Positions 1 through 8,610 are shown, counted from the stretch's first letter. The stretch: DNA of 64,000 nt from an uncultured Chlamydiae bacterium (GCA_903824495.1 CAIJXB010000060.1:1-64000), one strand, 5' to 3'. Numbers and translations are program-made. The notes: generated by a model from the sequence alone, not told the origin.

Positions 1-482
1 TCTTTTTCCTCTAAAACACTCCCCCAAGTTCCTTTAAATAAGCCAAGCTCCTTGTGATTCCTTGTGATTTGTATTTTCTTTTCTGGAGAATGAATATCCA
101 TTTGTACAGCTAATCCATGATCAACAAAATGGGCCTGGAAAAATGTTCTAGCAATTTCAATTCTATCCTCCAACGTAATCACTTTATCGTCAGGAAGAGC
201 TAAGACAAAGTCAATGGCAGTCTGAGAGTTAATTCTCTTCTCCGCAGCTTCAGCGGCATTCCAAAGAATTGATGGATCTTTAAATTTTTCATGAACTCCT
301 TTTGGCAGTAAGACTTCATGGTGCTGTGTTTTTTCTTCATTAGACCAATCATAAACTATAGGACTCATTAGAACATTTCCTTCAAACTCCATCCTAGATT
401 TAGATGAATAGGCCGATTTGGCAACTGAGTTTTTGCCCTCCGATCTTTTAACATATTCAAGTCTTGCGAATCCTATAGCCAT
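1..482 (-). CDS. MobA/TraA-type conjugative relaxase, N-terminal part (cut by window edge)
   Basis: The reading frame opens with ATG at 482 on the minus strand and runs off position 1, giving 160 residues. The N-terminus (MAIGFARLEYVKRSEGKNS) and the later stretch LWNAAEAAEKRINSQTAID are hallmarks of the MobA/MobL family, the nicking domain of TraA-type relaxases, which cut oriT and lead the strand through the type IV channel. The metal-binding HxH motif is not reached: the last residues read IHSPEKK followed by about 30 residues, and the histidine pair may lie beyond the edge. It is divergent from the TraD-like gene at 726, with an inverted-repeat-rich spacer between. The family call is firm; activity cannot be judged from this fragment. 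Confidence 0.8.
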   Translation of the reverse strand, partial: MAIGFARLEYVKRSEGKNSVAKSAYSSKSRMEFEGNVLMSPIVYDWSNEEKTQHHEVLLPKGVHEKFKDPSILWNAAEAAEKRINSQTAIDFVLALPDDKVITLEDRIEIARTFFQAHFVDHGLAVQMDIHSPEKKIQITRNHKELGLFKGTWGSVLEEK

Positions 483-689
483 TTTAACACCTTTGCCGTT
501 GTTTTTATGATACAAAATGTGTGAAAAAAAGCAAAGCGCAAACGTAGTTTGCATATTGCGTAGTCTTGAAATTTTATTTTCTGTGCACCGATATTTTATA
601 TCCTATCATACGTAGCAAAATTTATTTTCAGCAAGTTTCAATAGAATGCTTCGTATCTATTGAAAGAAATTTATCGGTTGTGTTAGGTT
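483..689. other. Candidate oriT in the relaxase/traD-like divergent spacer
   Basis: The spacer holds two perfect inverted repeats. GCAAAC-GTA-GTTTGC lies at 538-552. TTTCAATAGA (636-645) pairs with TCTATTGAAA (656-665) across a 10-base loop. Between them TATCCTAT (598-605) resembles the ATCCTG core of known nic sites with one difference. A gene-free, palindrome-rich stretch beside a relaxase gene is the usual place for oriT, and promoters for both flanking genes must also lie here. The assignment is by position and pattern only. Confidence 0.4.
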
Positions 690-725
690 GTGGGTATACA
701 AAAACAACAAGTGAGGTGCAAAAAA

Positions 726-1181
726 ATGACAAACTTTGAAGCAAAAAAGGAACAACTAGCTCTGAAAAAACAAAAAATAAAATACAACGAACTAAACCTG
801 AAAAAAAAGGAGCTGGCAATACAAATCCGAGCTAAAGAATCTATAGGAGAGGTTGCTTTTCTGGCTTCCATACATCATTTAGGCGAAAGAACTCTTCTTG
901 GGGCGTTTCTTGAAATCAATGCTCGAGCAAAAAATGAAGAAACTGTTAGAGGATGGGCGTCAGAAGGTGAAAAATACTTAGAATTTAACAATAAAAACAT
1001 CCAGCAACCAATGATTATCAAATTCTTATCCTCAGAGACACCAGAATCAAAAAAGATTATGAAAGAGAACAAATTCCGATGGAATACATTTAACGGTGAA
1101 TGGCAGGGTCGAGGGATAAAATCTGCTGTAGAAGACTTATTGAAAAACCACACAGTCTCCATAGAAGTTGTTAAATGTTAA
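726..1181 (+). CDS. Small TraD-like conjugation accessory protein
   Basis: The protein has 151 residues from ATG 726, which is preceded by GAGG at 713-716; an in-frame start 36 bases upstream has no ribosome binding site. The first 45 residues are a lysine/glutamate-rich helix (EQLALKKQKIKYNELNLKKKELAIQ) followed by a hydrophobic patch ending in LLGAFLEINARA. This is the layout of the short TraD/MobC-like proteins encoded beside MobA/TraA relaxases, which help relaxosome assembly. The C-terminal 80 residues are not recognised. It overlaps dsbB by seven bases, so the two are probably co-transcribed. The relaxosome role is inferred mainly from position. Confidence 0.5.
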   Translation: MTNFEAKKEQLALKKQKIKYNELNLKKKELAIQIRAKESIGEVAFLASIHHLGERTLLGAFLEINARAKNEETVRGWASEGEKYLEFNNKNIQQPMIIKFLSSETPESKKIMKENKFRWNTFNGEWQGRGIKSAVEDLLKNHTVSIEVVKC

Positions 1182-1699
1182 CATTAAAAAAAGCGCCGCT
1201 GTGGGTTGTATTTTTCCTGTCAGGTATCTCTGTGACTTTATCCATTTACTTCGAATACTTTGAAAATATCGCCCCTTGCCGTTTATGCATAATCCAGAGG
1301 ACTATACACGGCATACTAATAGCCGTATCAACAATGGGGGTTTTTTATCGATTTAAGAATCTATCTATAAAAATTTGTCAAGGTCTGCTAGGTATAAGCT
1401 TTTTAGTAGCCTCCTACCACAGCCTCATTCAAATGGGGGTACTAAAAGATCGTTGCAACACAGCGCTGGAATTTAATGACATTGCATCGTTCAAAACACT
1501 CCTAACCAACCCTCCCCTACCCTGTTCAAAAACTCCGATCCAATTTCTGAATATCCCCATCCAAATACTCAACGCGTGCTTGTCATTGCTAGTCTTTTCG
1601 TTCCTCATTTTATCGCAAAAATCCACAGCACGCAGAAACGGATCCGATCCAACTGCCTTCGCAAAGCCAAGAAAACAGCCTACTTCATATACCCCTTAA
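1175..1699 (+). CDS. dsbB: DsbB-type disulfide bond formation protein
   Basis: This 174-residue protein has four hydrophobic segments. It carries the DsbB redox signature: CRLCIIQR just after the first membrane helix, and a second cysteine pair (DRCNT and LPCSK, about 27 residues apart) in the second periplasmic loop. DsbB reoxidises DsbA and passes electrons to quinone in the inner membrane. The start overlaps the upstream gene's stop. A DsbA-like thioredoxin sits in the tra operon at 13352, so the plasmid appears to carry its own oxidative folding pair, plausibly for the cysteine-rich TraU, TraN, TraH and TrbC proteins. The C-terminal tail after the last helix is basic and of no clear function. 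Confidence 0.88.
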   Translation: MLTLKKAPLWVVFFLSGISVTLSIYFEYFENIAPCRLCIIQRTIHGILIAVSTMGVFYRFKNLSIKICQGLLGISFLVASYHSLIQMGVLKDRCNTALEFNDIASFKTLLTNPPLPCSKTPIQFLNIPIQILNACLSLLVFSFLILSQKSTARRNGSDPTAFAKPRKQPTSYTP

Positions 1700-1709
1700 G
1701 TAGGCTGTT
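1674..1709. terminator. Perfect 12-bp hairpin at the end of dsbB
   Basis: AACAGCCTACTT (1674-1685) pairs perfectly with AAGTAGGCTGTT (1698-1709) across a 12-base loop; the dsbB stop codon TAA (1697-1699) lies at the loop/stem edge. No long T run follows on the plus strand, so termination may be weak or the hairpin may protect the mRNA 3' end. Confidence 0.5.
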
Positions 1710-1826
1710 AATGAAAATGGTCCTTAAAGAATTCAACAGGACTTCAGTTTCCGTTTTTTGATCCTCATTTAATTCAGACCATTTTCCAATTAACTTAGAA
1801 GCATTCCTAGCAAGCGAATCGAAAAT

Positions 1827-2036
1827 TTAGTCGATTACGGGCTTTTTACTGAGCTTCTTTTGCTCGATCGAGCAAAATGCCTCTTGAACGATTGAAATGA
1901 TGTTTTGGGCTAGTTCTAAGTAATGCTTGGCAATGATCTCCGCCTTTCTTTCAATCGGAATATCTTTTGAAGCTAAAACATACGAGGTCCAACGTTGGAT
2001 ACTTTTTGCCAGATCTCTCTCGTCATACTGTATGCA
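1827..2036 (-). pseudogene. Remnant coding sequence, function unknown
   Basis: On the minus strand a frame without start codon reads through about 69 residues, including DLAKSIQRWTSYVLASKD and AEIIAKHYLELAQNIISIV, to TAA at 1827-1829. The amphipathic, protein-like composition and the stop codon just upstream (with no ATG, GTG or TTG in a useful place) suggest the 3' end of a decayed gene. I recognise no family. The rest of 1710-2100 shows nothing else. Confidence 0.3.
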
Positions 2037-2226
2037 TTACTCCGTAGGATGGACCGTTTTTTTAAGGTTCCAAGAATGGCAGCTTAGCTTTCGGTTATGT
2101 TTTTTCTTAGAAGCTAGACGACTCGCCTAAAAGCGAGGTCGGCTAAGCAAGCTCTCTCATAAGACTCTCATATGATTCTCATAAGAGTCTCATAAGATCT
2201 CAGTAATGAGTTTTCATAGAGAGAGT

Positions 2227-2346
2227 TCTGCAAGATATAACGGTAAATTCTGCCAGATATAACGGGAAACGCTGCCAAATATAACGGGAAAATAGCATTT
2301 TTCCTGCCAGATGTAACGGCAAGCTCTGCCAAATGTAACGGTAAGA
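2227..2346. repeat. Iteron cluster 1 (five copies)
   Basis: Five copies of the consensus CCARATRTAACGGKAA, mostly spaced 22 bp centre to centre, with an AT-rich interruption (TAGCATTTTTC) between copies three and four. Confidence 0.8.
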
Positions 2347-2514
2347 GTTGTTTTGACGTCAAGTTTACTCGTAACTACAGGAAGAATTTTTGGGATGGCG
2401 AGTTTAATTGTGATTCTCTCTTAGACACCATCTGTCTCGCCTAAAAGTGAGGACGGCTAAGCCCTCTCAAGAGAATCTCATAAGATCTCAGTAATGAGTT
2501 TTCATAGAGAGAGT

Positions 2515-2626
2515 TCTGCCAGATATAACGGTAATTCTTGCCAAATGTAACGGGAAACGCTGCCAAATATAACGGTAAAATGGCATTTTTCCTGCCAAAT
2601 GTAACGGTAAATTTCGTCAGATACGA
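2515..2626. repeat. Iteron cluster 2 (four copies plus one decayed)
   Basis: Four good iterons with the same ATGGCATTTTTC interruption after the third. A fifth (GTCAGATACGATG, about 2616-2626) has lost the TAACGG core. Confidence 0.75.
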
Positions 2627-2831
2627 TGCTTGGAGCATATTTTGATTCCAAGTTTACTCGTAATTACAGGAAGAAGATTTCTTTTGGGATGGCTAGTGTA
2701 CTTGTATTTTTTTCTTAGAAGCTAGACGACTCGCCAGAAAGCGAAGGCGGATAGGTACTGTCTTATAAGACTCTCATATGATTCTCATAAGAGTCTCATA
2801 AGATCTCAGTAATGAGTTTTCATAGAGAGAG

Positions 2832-2953
2832 TTCTGCCAGATATAACGGTAATTCTTGCCAAATGTAATGGTAAACACTGCCAAATGTAACGGTAAAATG
2901 GCATTTTTATTGCCAGATGTAACGGCAAACACTGCCAAATATAACGGTAAGAG
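2832..2953. repeat. Iteron cluster 3 (five copies)
   Basis: Five iterons; the second has TAATGG in place of TAACGG. The cluster ends 20 bp from the stop codon of the initiator gene. Short open frames drawn through the three clusters on the minus strand repeat the same peptide and are shadows of the repeats. Confidence 0.8.
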
Positions 2954-2972
2954 AGTGTTTTTAATGTCGAAT

Positions 2973-4355
2973 TTAATCATAATCCTCGTTTACATGAAAA
3001 ACCCACTTCATACCCCCCGTCGAGTTTGGTAGCTTCTCCGCACCTATTATGATCCCTATGTTCATGATAGCTTGTATGTCTTTTTCTATTCTGTCTTGCA
3101 GCCGTTTTTTTCTATTTTGTTCTACATATTTTTCAAGTCCAAGGATGTAAGGAAGTTTTTCTTCATTAATTTCAGGCTTGTATCTCTTGGCACTCGCCTC
3201 TCTAAGCAAGTATTCCATTAAAATGTTCATGCTAGCGGTGACTTTATTATGTCCTCCAGCAGCAATTACCAAACGCCGATTGGTATCTTCTGGAAATTCA
3301 ATAAATTTCGTGTCGATTTGGTCCGTAAAAATTGGATTGAGTGCAACGATTAGTTCTCCCCTAGACTCTCTAACTGAACCGTCACCTTCATCTAAGGCTT
3401 CTTTTTCTTTATCGCTAAGGTCCGAGATGAAGGAGATTACTCTGATTAGAGATTGGAAGTCTTCTATTCTATCTGTAAGAGTCTTGATGATCTTCCCTTC
3501 TCTCACCTTTTTTACTCTATCGTATTTTATTAGTACTTTCTTAGATTCTAGTTGACTTAGTGTGCTTTTGATGAACTTGATATCCGCCCCTGAGTATTCT
3601 TCGCTTCCAATAAACGCTCTGCACAGCTCGGCTAGTTTGAATTTTAATACGGCTGACTTTCCTTTTTGGTCAGGAACCCCATAAGGGACTACTTCAGAAG
3701 GCGCATTTCCTGAGTAAAAAGTAGAGGAGTTAGAATCTGAATTTTGACTTTTTTCATAGAGCAAAAGATTTAGAGCGTGTACCAATTTGTTTTCAGCATA
3801 GGTAAGCTTTATGCCTTCTGCCTTTACCTCGATATGAGATTCTTCAATTTTTTGCTTAGTTTCAGGGAGAAGATCGAAAAGAGAAGGCTGATTGTATTGG
3901 GAGTACTTTAATTTTTGATCTACTAAATGGCCTGATTGTCGATACTTTTTCCGTTTCTGGTGAGGTTTTCGTATTTCTTCAATAAGAGTGGAGATTTCTT
4001 TTCTAGTAAGGGTCTTGTCCGGGCCTATTTTCCCCAATGCTAACTTTAGTGTTTCATTTTGTTCTTTGCTTAGGTTTTTTGCCTCTGCGGTTTCCTTTTC
4101 CCATTCATTTAATTCTTTTGCTTTAACTTTCAATGAAATTCCATCGCAAAGATCGTATGAAGCAACCATTTCCAGCGTCTTTACGGCTTCACCTATAGGG
4201 GATTTATCTAGCAGGACATCTTTGTTTTTTATAAGATAGTCAGTTAACTCTGAGTTTTTTTTGGGTTTCAATAGACTTTTAGGAACTAGTCCTGCCTCTA
4301 CCCATTTATGCAATTCTTCAATAGTCCATGAAAATTCATTAGCAACATCTGTCAT
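2973..4355 (-). CDS. pGP2-D-like plasmid replication protein, likely iteron-binding initiator
   Basis: This 460-residue soluble protein starts at ATG 4355, immediately after the helicase stop. A central block (LTYAENKLVHALNLLLYEK, about residue 190) resembles the winged-helix start of Rep_3-type initiators. The C-terminal half aligns by eye with chlamydial pGP2-D as I remember it: DRIEDFQSLIRVI, then GELIVALNPIFTDQID, then LPYILGLEKY. pGP2-D is essential for plasmid maintenance in Chlamydia, although its biochemistry is not settled. The gene is last in the parA-RHH-helicase operon and abuts the iterons, which fits an initiator that binds them. The homology is a manual comparison, and the initiator role is inference from position. 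Confidence 0.65.
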   Translation of the reverse strand: MTDVANEFSWTIEELHKWVEAGLVPKSLLKPKKNSELTDYLIKNKDVLLDKSPIGEAVKTLEMVASYDLCDGISLKVKAKELNEWEKETAEAKNLSKEQNETLKLALGKIGPDKTLTRKEISTLIEEIRKPHQKRKKYRQSGHLVDQKLKYSQYNQPSLFDLLPETKQKIEESHIEVKAEGIKLTYAENKLVHALNLLLYEKSQNSDSNSSTFYSGNAPSEVVPYGVPDQKGKSAVLKFKLAELCRAFIGSEEYSGADIKFIKSTLSQLESKKVLIKYDRVKKVREGKIIKTLTDRIEDFQSLIRVISFISDLSDKEKEALDEGDGSVRESRGELIVALNPIFTDQIDTKFIEFPEDTNRRLVIAAGGHNKVTASMNILMEYLLREASAKRYKPEINEEKLPYILGLEKYVEQNRKKRLQDRIEKDIQAIMNIGIIIGAEKLPNSTGGMKWVFHVNEDYD

Positions 4356-5759
4356 TTAAAACCTCACTCGGTTACTTAAGTTTTTCCCCGTTAAAGAAGC
4401 ATTTTCTATGAAACCATCGATATCTTTTTGTGTTTTGATCCCTTCTGTGATTTTTGTAAAGTTTGATTTAGTCACTGTCAATATGGCTATATCAGAAGGT
4501 TTATCGGCAGAAGATTCTTTGGCATAGTTAAGTTGCAGACGAACCCCATCTGTTAAAGCGGAAGATCCTCTTGCAGCTGTTTGATTGCTATTTGCCCCGA
4601 TACTTATCGAAGCTTTATTGGTGTGATGGGCAAATAGAACTGTTGGATTACCTGGAAGATCGATTGTGAGCTCTTCTAATAGAGCTATAAATTGTGTGGC
4701 AGCTGCATTGTCTGTTTCCGCATCTGATCCCATGAGCCTCGATACTGGATCTAAAAGAATCAAAGCCCAACCATCTTTAGGAGCCATTTCGATCAATCGC
4801 ATTTTGAGTTCTCGAAAATAGACGCTTGGCTTTTTGTCTTCTATGAAAGCTGCTTGCTGTCCACAAAAAGAAAACGGAGCTATTCTTTTCATAGCCTCTG
4901 CAATTGGGTCTTCTTTTGCTATATCAGGTTGATGTTCCCTGAGCTTTTTCGATGCTTTATATAGGAGCCTTCTAATGTCTTCATAGCTATTTTCTCCTAG
5001 CCCTAAAAAGACAGCTCCCTTTTTTTTATTTCCACAGTGTTCGGTTGGCGTGAATATATTTAACCAAGGGGTTCCAGAAGCAACAGCACTAGCTAGTTGG
5101 GCTATAAGATGGCTCTTCCCTAGTCCTCCAGCTCCAACTAGCATTGAAACAATGCCTTTAGGCAGGAAACCTATAGGTTTGCCAGTTTCATCCATGTACT
5201 CTAAAAGCATCTGTTTTTTTGGGGGTTCTGCAAGAAGATAATCTTTGTCGAGTTCATTAAGGAATTTGATCGGGAACCGATCTTTAGTCCCCTTGTTTTT
5301 CTCAATGAATTTTAGATCTTCCTGAATTGAGATGACGATTTTTTCTGGCTCTTCATCACTTAAAGATCTTTTTTGTAGATCCAAGGATAGAGCGAGAAGT
5401 CTTCTCTTGTTGGCATGCTTTTTTAATATATCAATGTATTCTTCAATAAAAGCAGAGGTCCCAGCAAATTGAGCTAAGGATGTAACATAGGCAGCCCCCC
5501 CTACCGACTGTAGCTTGCCTTGTTGTTTAAGTTCCTCGCATACGAGGTGAACATCGGATGGTTTGTCGTTTTTATGGGCATCATTTAATGTGCTAAAGAT
5601 ATGTTGGTGCTGGGTATGATAGAAATCATTTATGGTTAATAAGTTAGATGCGATACTCATAGAGTGAGAGTTCGTTAGCATGCTTCCCAAAACCATCATT
5701 TCAGACTCTTGAGAATTAGGAGGTGTAAATATCGATTTATCTATCATAAAATTTTCCAT
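4356..5759 (-). CDS. DnaB-N/RepA-type replicative helicase (pGP1-D-like)
   Basis: This 467-residue protein has two parts. Residues 10-125 form a DnaB N-terminal domain (NSQESEMMVLGSMLTNS, then SDVHLVCEELKQQGKL and GGAAYVTSL). From about 190 there is a RecA-fold ATPase with Walker A GAGGLGKSH near residue 205, a Walker B-like ALILLDPVSRLMG, and the sensor stretch FAHHTNKAS. The second part resembles RSF1010 RepA/AAA_25 hexameric helicases more than the DnaB C domain. It would unwind DNA at the plasmid origin. A second in-frame ATG at 5747 follows GGA and is an alternative start. It lies between the RHH gene and the initiator in one minus-strand operon. Confidence 0.82.
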   Translation of the reverse strand: MENFMIDKSIFTPPNSQESEMMVLGSMLTNSHSMSIASNLLTINDFYHTQHQHIFSTLNDAHKNDKPSDVHLVCEELKQQGKLQSVGGAAYVTSLAQFAGTSAFIEEYIDILKKHANKRRLLALSLDLQKRSLSDEEPEKIVISIQEDLKFIEKNKGTKDRFPIKFLNELDKDYLLAEPPKKQMLLEYMDETGKPIGFLPKGIVSMLVGAGGLGKSHLIAQLASAVASGTPWLNIFTPTEHCGNKKKGAVFLGLGENSYEDIRRLLYKASKKLREHQPDIAKEDPIAEAMKRIAPFSFCGQQAAFIEDKKPSVYFRELKMRLIEMAPKDGWALILLDPVSRLMGSDAETDNAAATQFIALLEELTIDLPGNPTVLFAHHTNKASISIGANSNQTAARGSSALTDGVRLQLNYAKESSADKPSDIAILTVTKSNFTKITEGIKTQKDIDGFIENASLTGKNLSNRVRF

Positions 5760-5774
5760 TGAAGAATGTTCTTT

Positions 5775-6170
5775 TTATTGGGTGTTTTCCTTCTTGATGA
5801 GACATTGAATAGCTTCAATGATCAGCTCGGATTTTTCAGTTTTTCTTCCTTGTAACATGCGATTCGCATATAGGTCATTGAAAGACTTGTAGATATCCTC
5901 TGTTAAATTGAAAGTCATTTTATAGGTCTGTGCTTTTTGAGGTTGAGATTGTTTAGTATGGCTTTCGTTTTGTTGAGTTGTAGAATGAATTTCCATTGGA
6001 CTAGGCGCTTGGATGTCTGGTTGATTGATAAGCTGGCTGAGCAGATTTGTGTTTTGTTTTTCATCCAGAAGAACATTTTTATTTTTTTCCAGGTTCCCAA
6101 CCGATTGATTATCAAACATTTCATCTAGTTTCATTTTAAGATTTTTTGATTTTTCTTTGATTCCTGACAT
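5775..6170 (-). CDS. Ribbon-helix-helix-like partner of ParA
   Basis: This 131-residue protein has a long polar, glutamine-rich N-terminal arm. A C-terminal segment (YKMTFNLTEDIYKSFNDLY, then KSELIIEAIQCLIKK) has the beta-strand plus two-helix pattern of ribbon-helix-helix DNA-binding domains. Its ATG overlaps the parA stop (TAATG), the usual coupling of a centromere-binding protein to its ParA ATPase. It probably binds a centromere and bridges it to ParA, and may repress the operon. It does not look like chlamydial pGP6-D. The fold call comes from pattern only. Confidence 0.55.
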   Translation of the reverse strand: MSGIKEKSKNLKMKLDEMFDNQSVGNLEKNKNVLLDEKQNTNLLSQLINQPDIQAPSPMEIHSTTQQNESHTKQSQPQKAQTYKMTFNLTEDIYKSFNDLYANRMLQGRKTEKSELIIEAIQCLIKKENTQ

Positions 6171-6937
6171 TATTTAAGTCTCCTCATAACTTCGTTAACA
6201 AGGTTTGCATAAGCTATCGATCCGCTGCACTTTGCATCATGATCGAATATTGATTTACTTGATTCCTGCGCCTCGCTGAGCTTTACATTTTCTGGAATCT
6301 TGGTTTCGAAAACCTTGTTTCCAAAGGACTCATTGATTGCTTCTAACACACGTTTTGAAAGATTAGTGCGGGTTTTGTAGAATGTAAATAGAACACCCAT
6401 AACTTCTGCCCGATGATCAATCAAGCTGCCGGCTTTAACATTTGTTCGGTTAATAGACTCTAGGAACGATTCAATGCCTGCCAGGCTAAAATAATCTAAT
6501 TGAACTGGCAAAATGATGTGTTCTGCGGTTAGAAAAGCATTTGCTAAGAGCGTATTAAATGTAGGAGATGTGTCAATGATGATATAGTCGTATTCTGCAT
6601 TTTTCAGCTTTGTTCTTAATACGAATTCTTTTGCTTGTGTTTGAGCCAGCTTATATTCTGCCGCGGAAAGTGAATTGTCCGCTGGAATCACATCTAGATT
6701 CTTGATGTAGGACTTTTGGATAACATCTGTTAAAGAGCAATCATCATGACATAGAAGTTCTGCTATTGTTTGCTGAGTGTCTGTTTTAATGCCGAGCCCT
6801 AGGCTTGAGTGCCCTTGTGGATCTAAATCTACTAGGAGAACTTTTTTGCCTGCATATGCGAGCCCTGCGCTTAAGTTGATAGAAGTAGTTGATTTCCCTA
6901 CTCCCCCTTTTTGATTCGAAATGGCTATTTTGTACAT
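6170..6937 (-). CDS. parA: ParA/Soj-type partition ATPase (pGP5-D-like)
   Basis: This 255-residue protein begins MYKIAISNQKGGVGKST, the deviant Walker A of the ParA/MinD family, followed by LLVDLDPQGHSS (Walker A') and YIIIDTSPTFNTLLANA (Walker B region). It drives plasmid segregation through a DNA-bound ATP/ADP cycle with its adaptor, here most likely the RHH protein encoded next. AAGGA lies 8 bases before ATG 6937. It is the first gene of the replication/partition operon and the counterpart of pGP5-D on chlamydial plasmids. Confidence 0.93.
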   Translation of the reverse strand: MYKIAISNQKGGVGKSTTSINLSAGLAYAGKKVLLVDLDPQGHSSLGLGIKTDTQQTIAELLCHDDCSLTDVIQKSYIKNLDVIPADNSLSAAEYKLAQTQAKEFVLRTKLKNAEYDYIIIDTSPTFNTLLANAFLTAEHIILPVQLDYFSLAGIESFLESINRTNVKAGSLIDHRAEVMGVLFTFYKTRTNLSKRVLEAINESFGNKVFETKIPENVKLSEAQESSKSIFDHDAKCSGSIAYANLVNEVMRRLK

Positions 6938-7026
6938 CCTCGGAATCCTTGCATTGTGTGGTTCTTACCAATTTCCTTCACTGTAGAACAGCGGCACTTT
7001 TTATTAAATGATTAAATATGGTTTTC

Positions 7027-7900
7027 TGGAAAAATGTTTAGCTGGGTTGGTTTGAAGCTGGTTTTCTGAATGTCTGGAATGCTTACTTCCTGTTTTATTT
7101 TTTTTAAGTTTCCTTTTTTGCTGCATACAAAGAACATGGCGATGTATCGAAAGTTATGAGATCTAAGTGCTTTTTTGCAAAGAGCCCATTTTCTGCTCTT
7201 CAATCAAAGCTGGATGGATGTGCAGAAAGATGGAAAGCTGGTTTTATTTAAAGTTGGCTTATTGGATTCTTGGATTTTATTTTTGCGCTACTCGATGAGC
7301 TTGAGGATTGTTTTTTTAACCGATTTTTTACTGACAACTAGTTGACTGGTTTGGTTTTATTCTGTTTTTCTGTATATCCGGTTAAATGGAAACTCCACTT
7401 TCTGTTTTATTTTTTCTCTGTATGCAAAAATGATGGTTGATATATCCGAAGGCTCTGACATCTAACGAGTCTCTCGTTTGCGGAAATTTTATTTTCTGAT
7501 CTTTCAAGCAAAATTGCATGGTTATACAGAAAGATGGTAAAACGGATTTATTTAAAGTTGGTTTGTTGGGTTTCTGGGTTTTGGTTTTTTTGAGGTTCTT
7601 AACGAGAACGAGTTTGTGTTTTTTAAGATCTTCGAAGCTGTTTTTTTTGCCTTGCTACCATTGACCATGTTCTCTCTAGCTCGGAGTTTTTTGTCTTGGC
7701 TATACTTCATTTTTAGGGTGTCTATCAAACAGCAATGATCAATTTTCCGTTTCAAAGCTTAATAGCCGGTTTTCTGGGAAGTTGGTTATGTGGTTTGATT
7801 TTACATTGTTTTCCTGTGCGTCTGGTTTTCTGGATTTGTTGCTTTTCGTTTTCTTTTTTTGCTGTATGCAAAGACGACTCTTTGCTTATATGGAGCGTTC
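7027..7900. repeat. Diverged long repeats upstream of parA; rest of 6938-8494 shows no convincing gene
   Basis: Three imperfect copies of an AT- and T-rich unit can be aligned at about 7027-7290, 7340-7620 and 7745-7900. They share strings such as TTGCTGTATGCAAAG (near 7119, 7413, 7858), CAGAAAGATGG (7223 and 7530) and TATTTAAAGTTGG (7246 and 7549). A small perfect palindrome GTTCT-TAACG-AGAAC sits at 7595-7609. The position ahead of parA suits a centromere or an untranslated control region. From 7940 to 8490 I see nothing I can name; the 65-codon frame at 8141 has no ribosome binding site or family. Confidence 0.45.
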
Positions 7901-8494
7901 CAAGGCATTGGTATCCTATTTCTGACAACATTGAATAGATTATGTCGAGAAGAGTTCCATATCGCGAGATAGGGGCCTCAAGATATTTTCTGCGAAATCA
8001 ACAAATGTCTAGAAAGCAATTCATGGGGCTCCCTTAGAGAATGCGATGCAAATTTGTTCTAATAAGCTTTTTTGCAACGATCTTTAAGGGTAGTGTTTAG
8101 TTAACAATTGTTATTATTGGCGGCAAGTGACGGATAAAAAATGAATCATATTTCTGATTGTGCATCTGAGTATATACGGTGGTCTTGTAAATGGGGATCG
8201 CTATTCTCAGGTGAGGTTAGATCTTCTTCTACTGAATCACGTGTGGACTCAGTCGCATCGAATCAAATCGATGCTTTAGGAAATGTGCAGACAGCGGCAA
8301 AAGTCAGGCCGCGGGCATTAATAGAACAGTTGACGTAGGTCATCGCATTTCCCCTTTCAAAACTATACTAGTCGTCTGACTTCTCCTTCAAATCTATACC
8401 AATCTGCCTCTAAAACATGTTTTCCTAGTCCAGGCATGGAGCAGATATAATCATCTTATCCGCTTTCCCAAATAAGAGAAGGCTTTGTTTATCG

Positions 8495-8528
8495 TGTGAT
8501 ACTTATAATTTTACATAATGTGACACTT
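8495..8528 (+). promoter_or_regulatory. Direct repeats and -10-like box ahead of the Inc-like gene
   Basis: TGTGATACTT (8495-8504) recurs as TGTGACACTT (8519-8528), 24 bp apart, and the first runs into TATAAT (8504-8509). This could be a promoter with operator repeats. No convincing -35 box is present. Confidence 0.3.
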
Positions 8529-8610
8529 GCGATAACTTAAAATTAAAATAAAGATTTTGATTTCATTTTTTTATCCGAAAACTAATTATAGGCTGAAAAA
8601 GGAGATGACT

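Larger units (their letters stand above)
2101..2960. other. Plasmid replication origin: triplicated iteron block
   Basis: Three copies of a roughly 290-320 bp unit follow each other. Each has a leader containing a small hairpin (CTCGCCTAAAAGCGAG at 2121 and variants near 2434 and 2729), a conserved box AGATCTCAGTAATGAG (2195, 2483, 2801), the string TTTTCATAGAGAGAGTTCTG, and then an iteron cluster. The block lies directly downstream of the initiator-like gene at 2973-4355. Iteron arrays beside a Rep gene are the standard theta origin; the Chlamydia plasmid also uses tandem 22-bp repeats at its origin. Confidence 0.8.

Noticed and set aside
1..140. Relaxase seemed to lack the HxH metal site, with a 10-bp direct repeat (CTTGTGATTC/CTTGTGATTT) suggesting a deletion.
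   Set aside because: The frame stays open to the window edge, and an insertion before the HxH motif is equally possible; the motif may lie outside the window.
2227..2953. Regularly spaced short repeats as a possible CRISPR array.
   Set aside because: Repeats are about 16-18 bp with spacers of only a few bases that are themselves conserved; no cas genes; position beside a Rep gene fits iterons.
2168..2980. Three similar minus-strand frames of 64-68 codons.
   Set aside because: They are translations of the iteron array; the shared peptide follows directly from the DNA repeats and no ribosome binding site is present.
8141..8338. 65-codon frame on the plus strand.
   Set aside because: No ribosome binding site, no recognisable motif, composition like the surrounding non-coding DNA.
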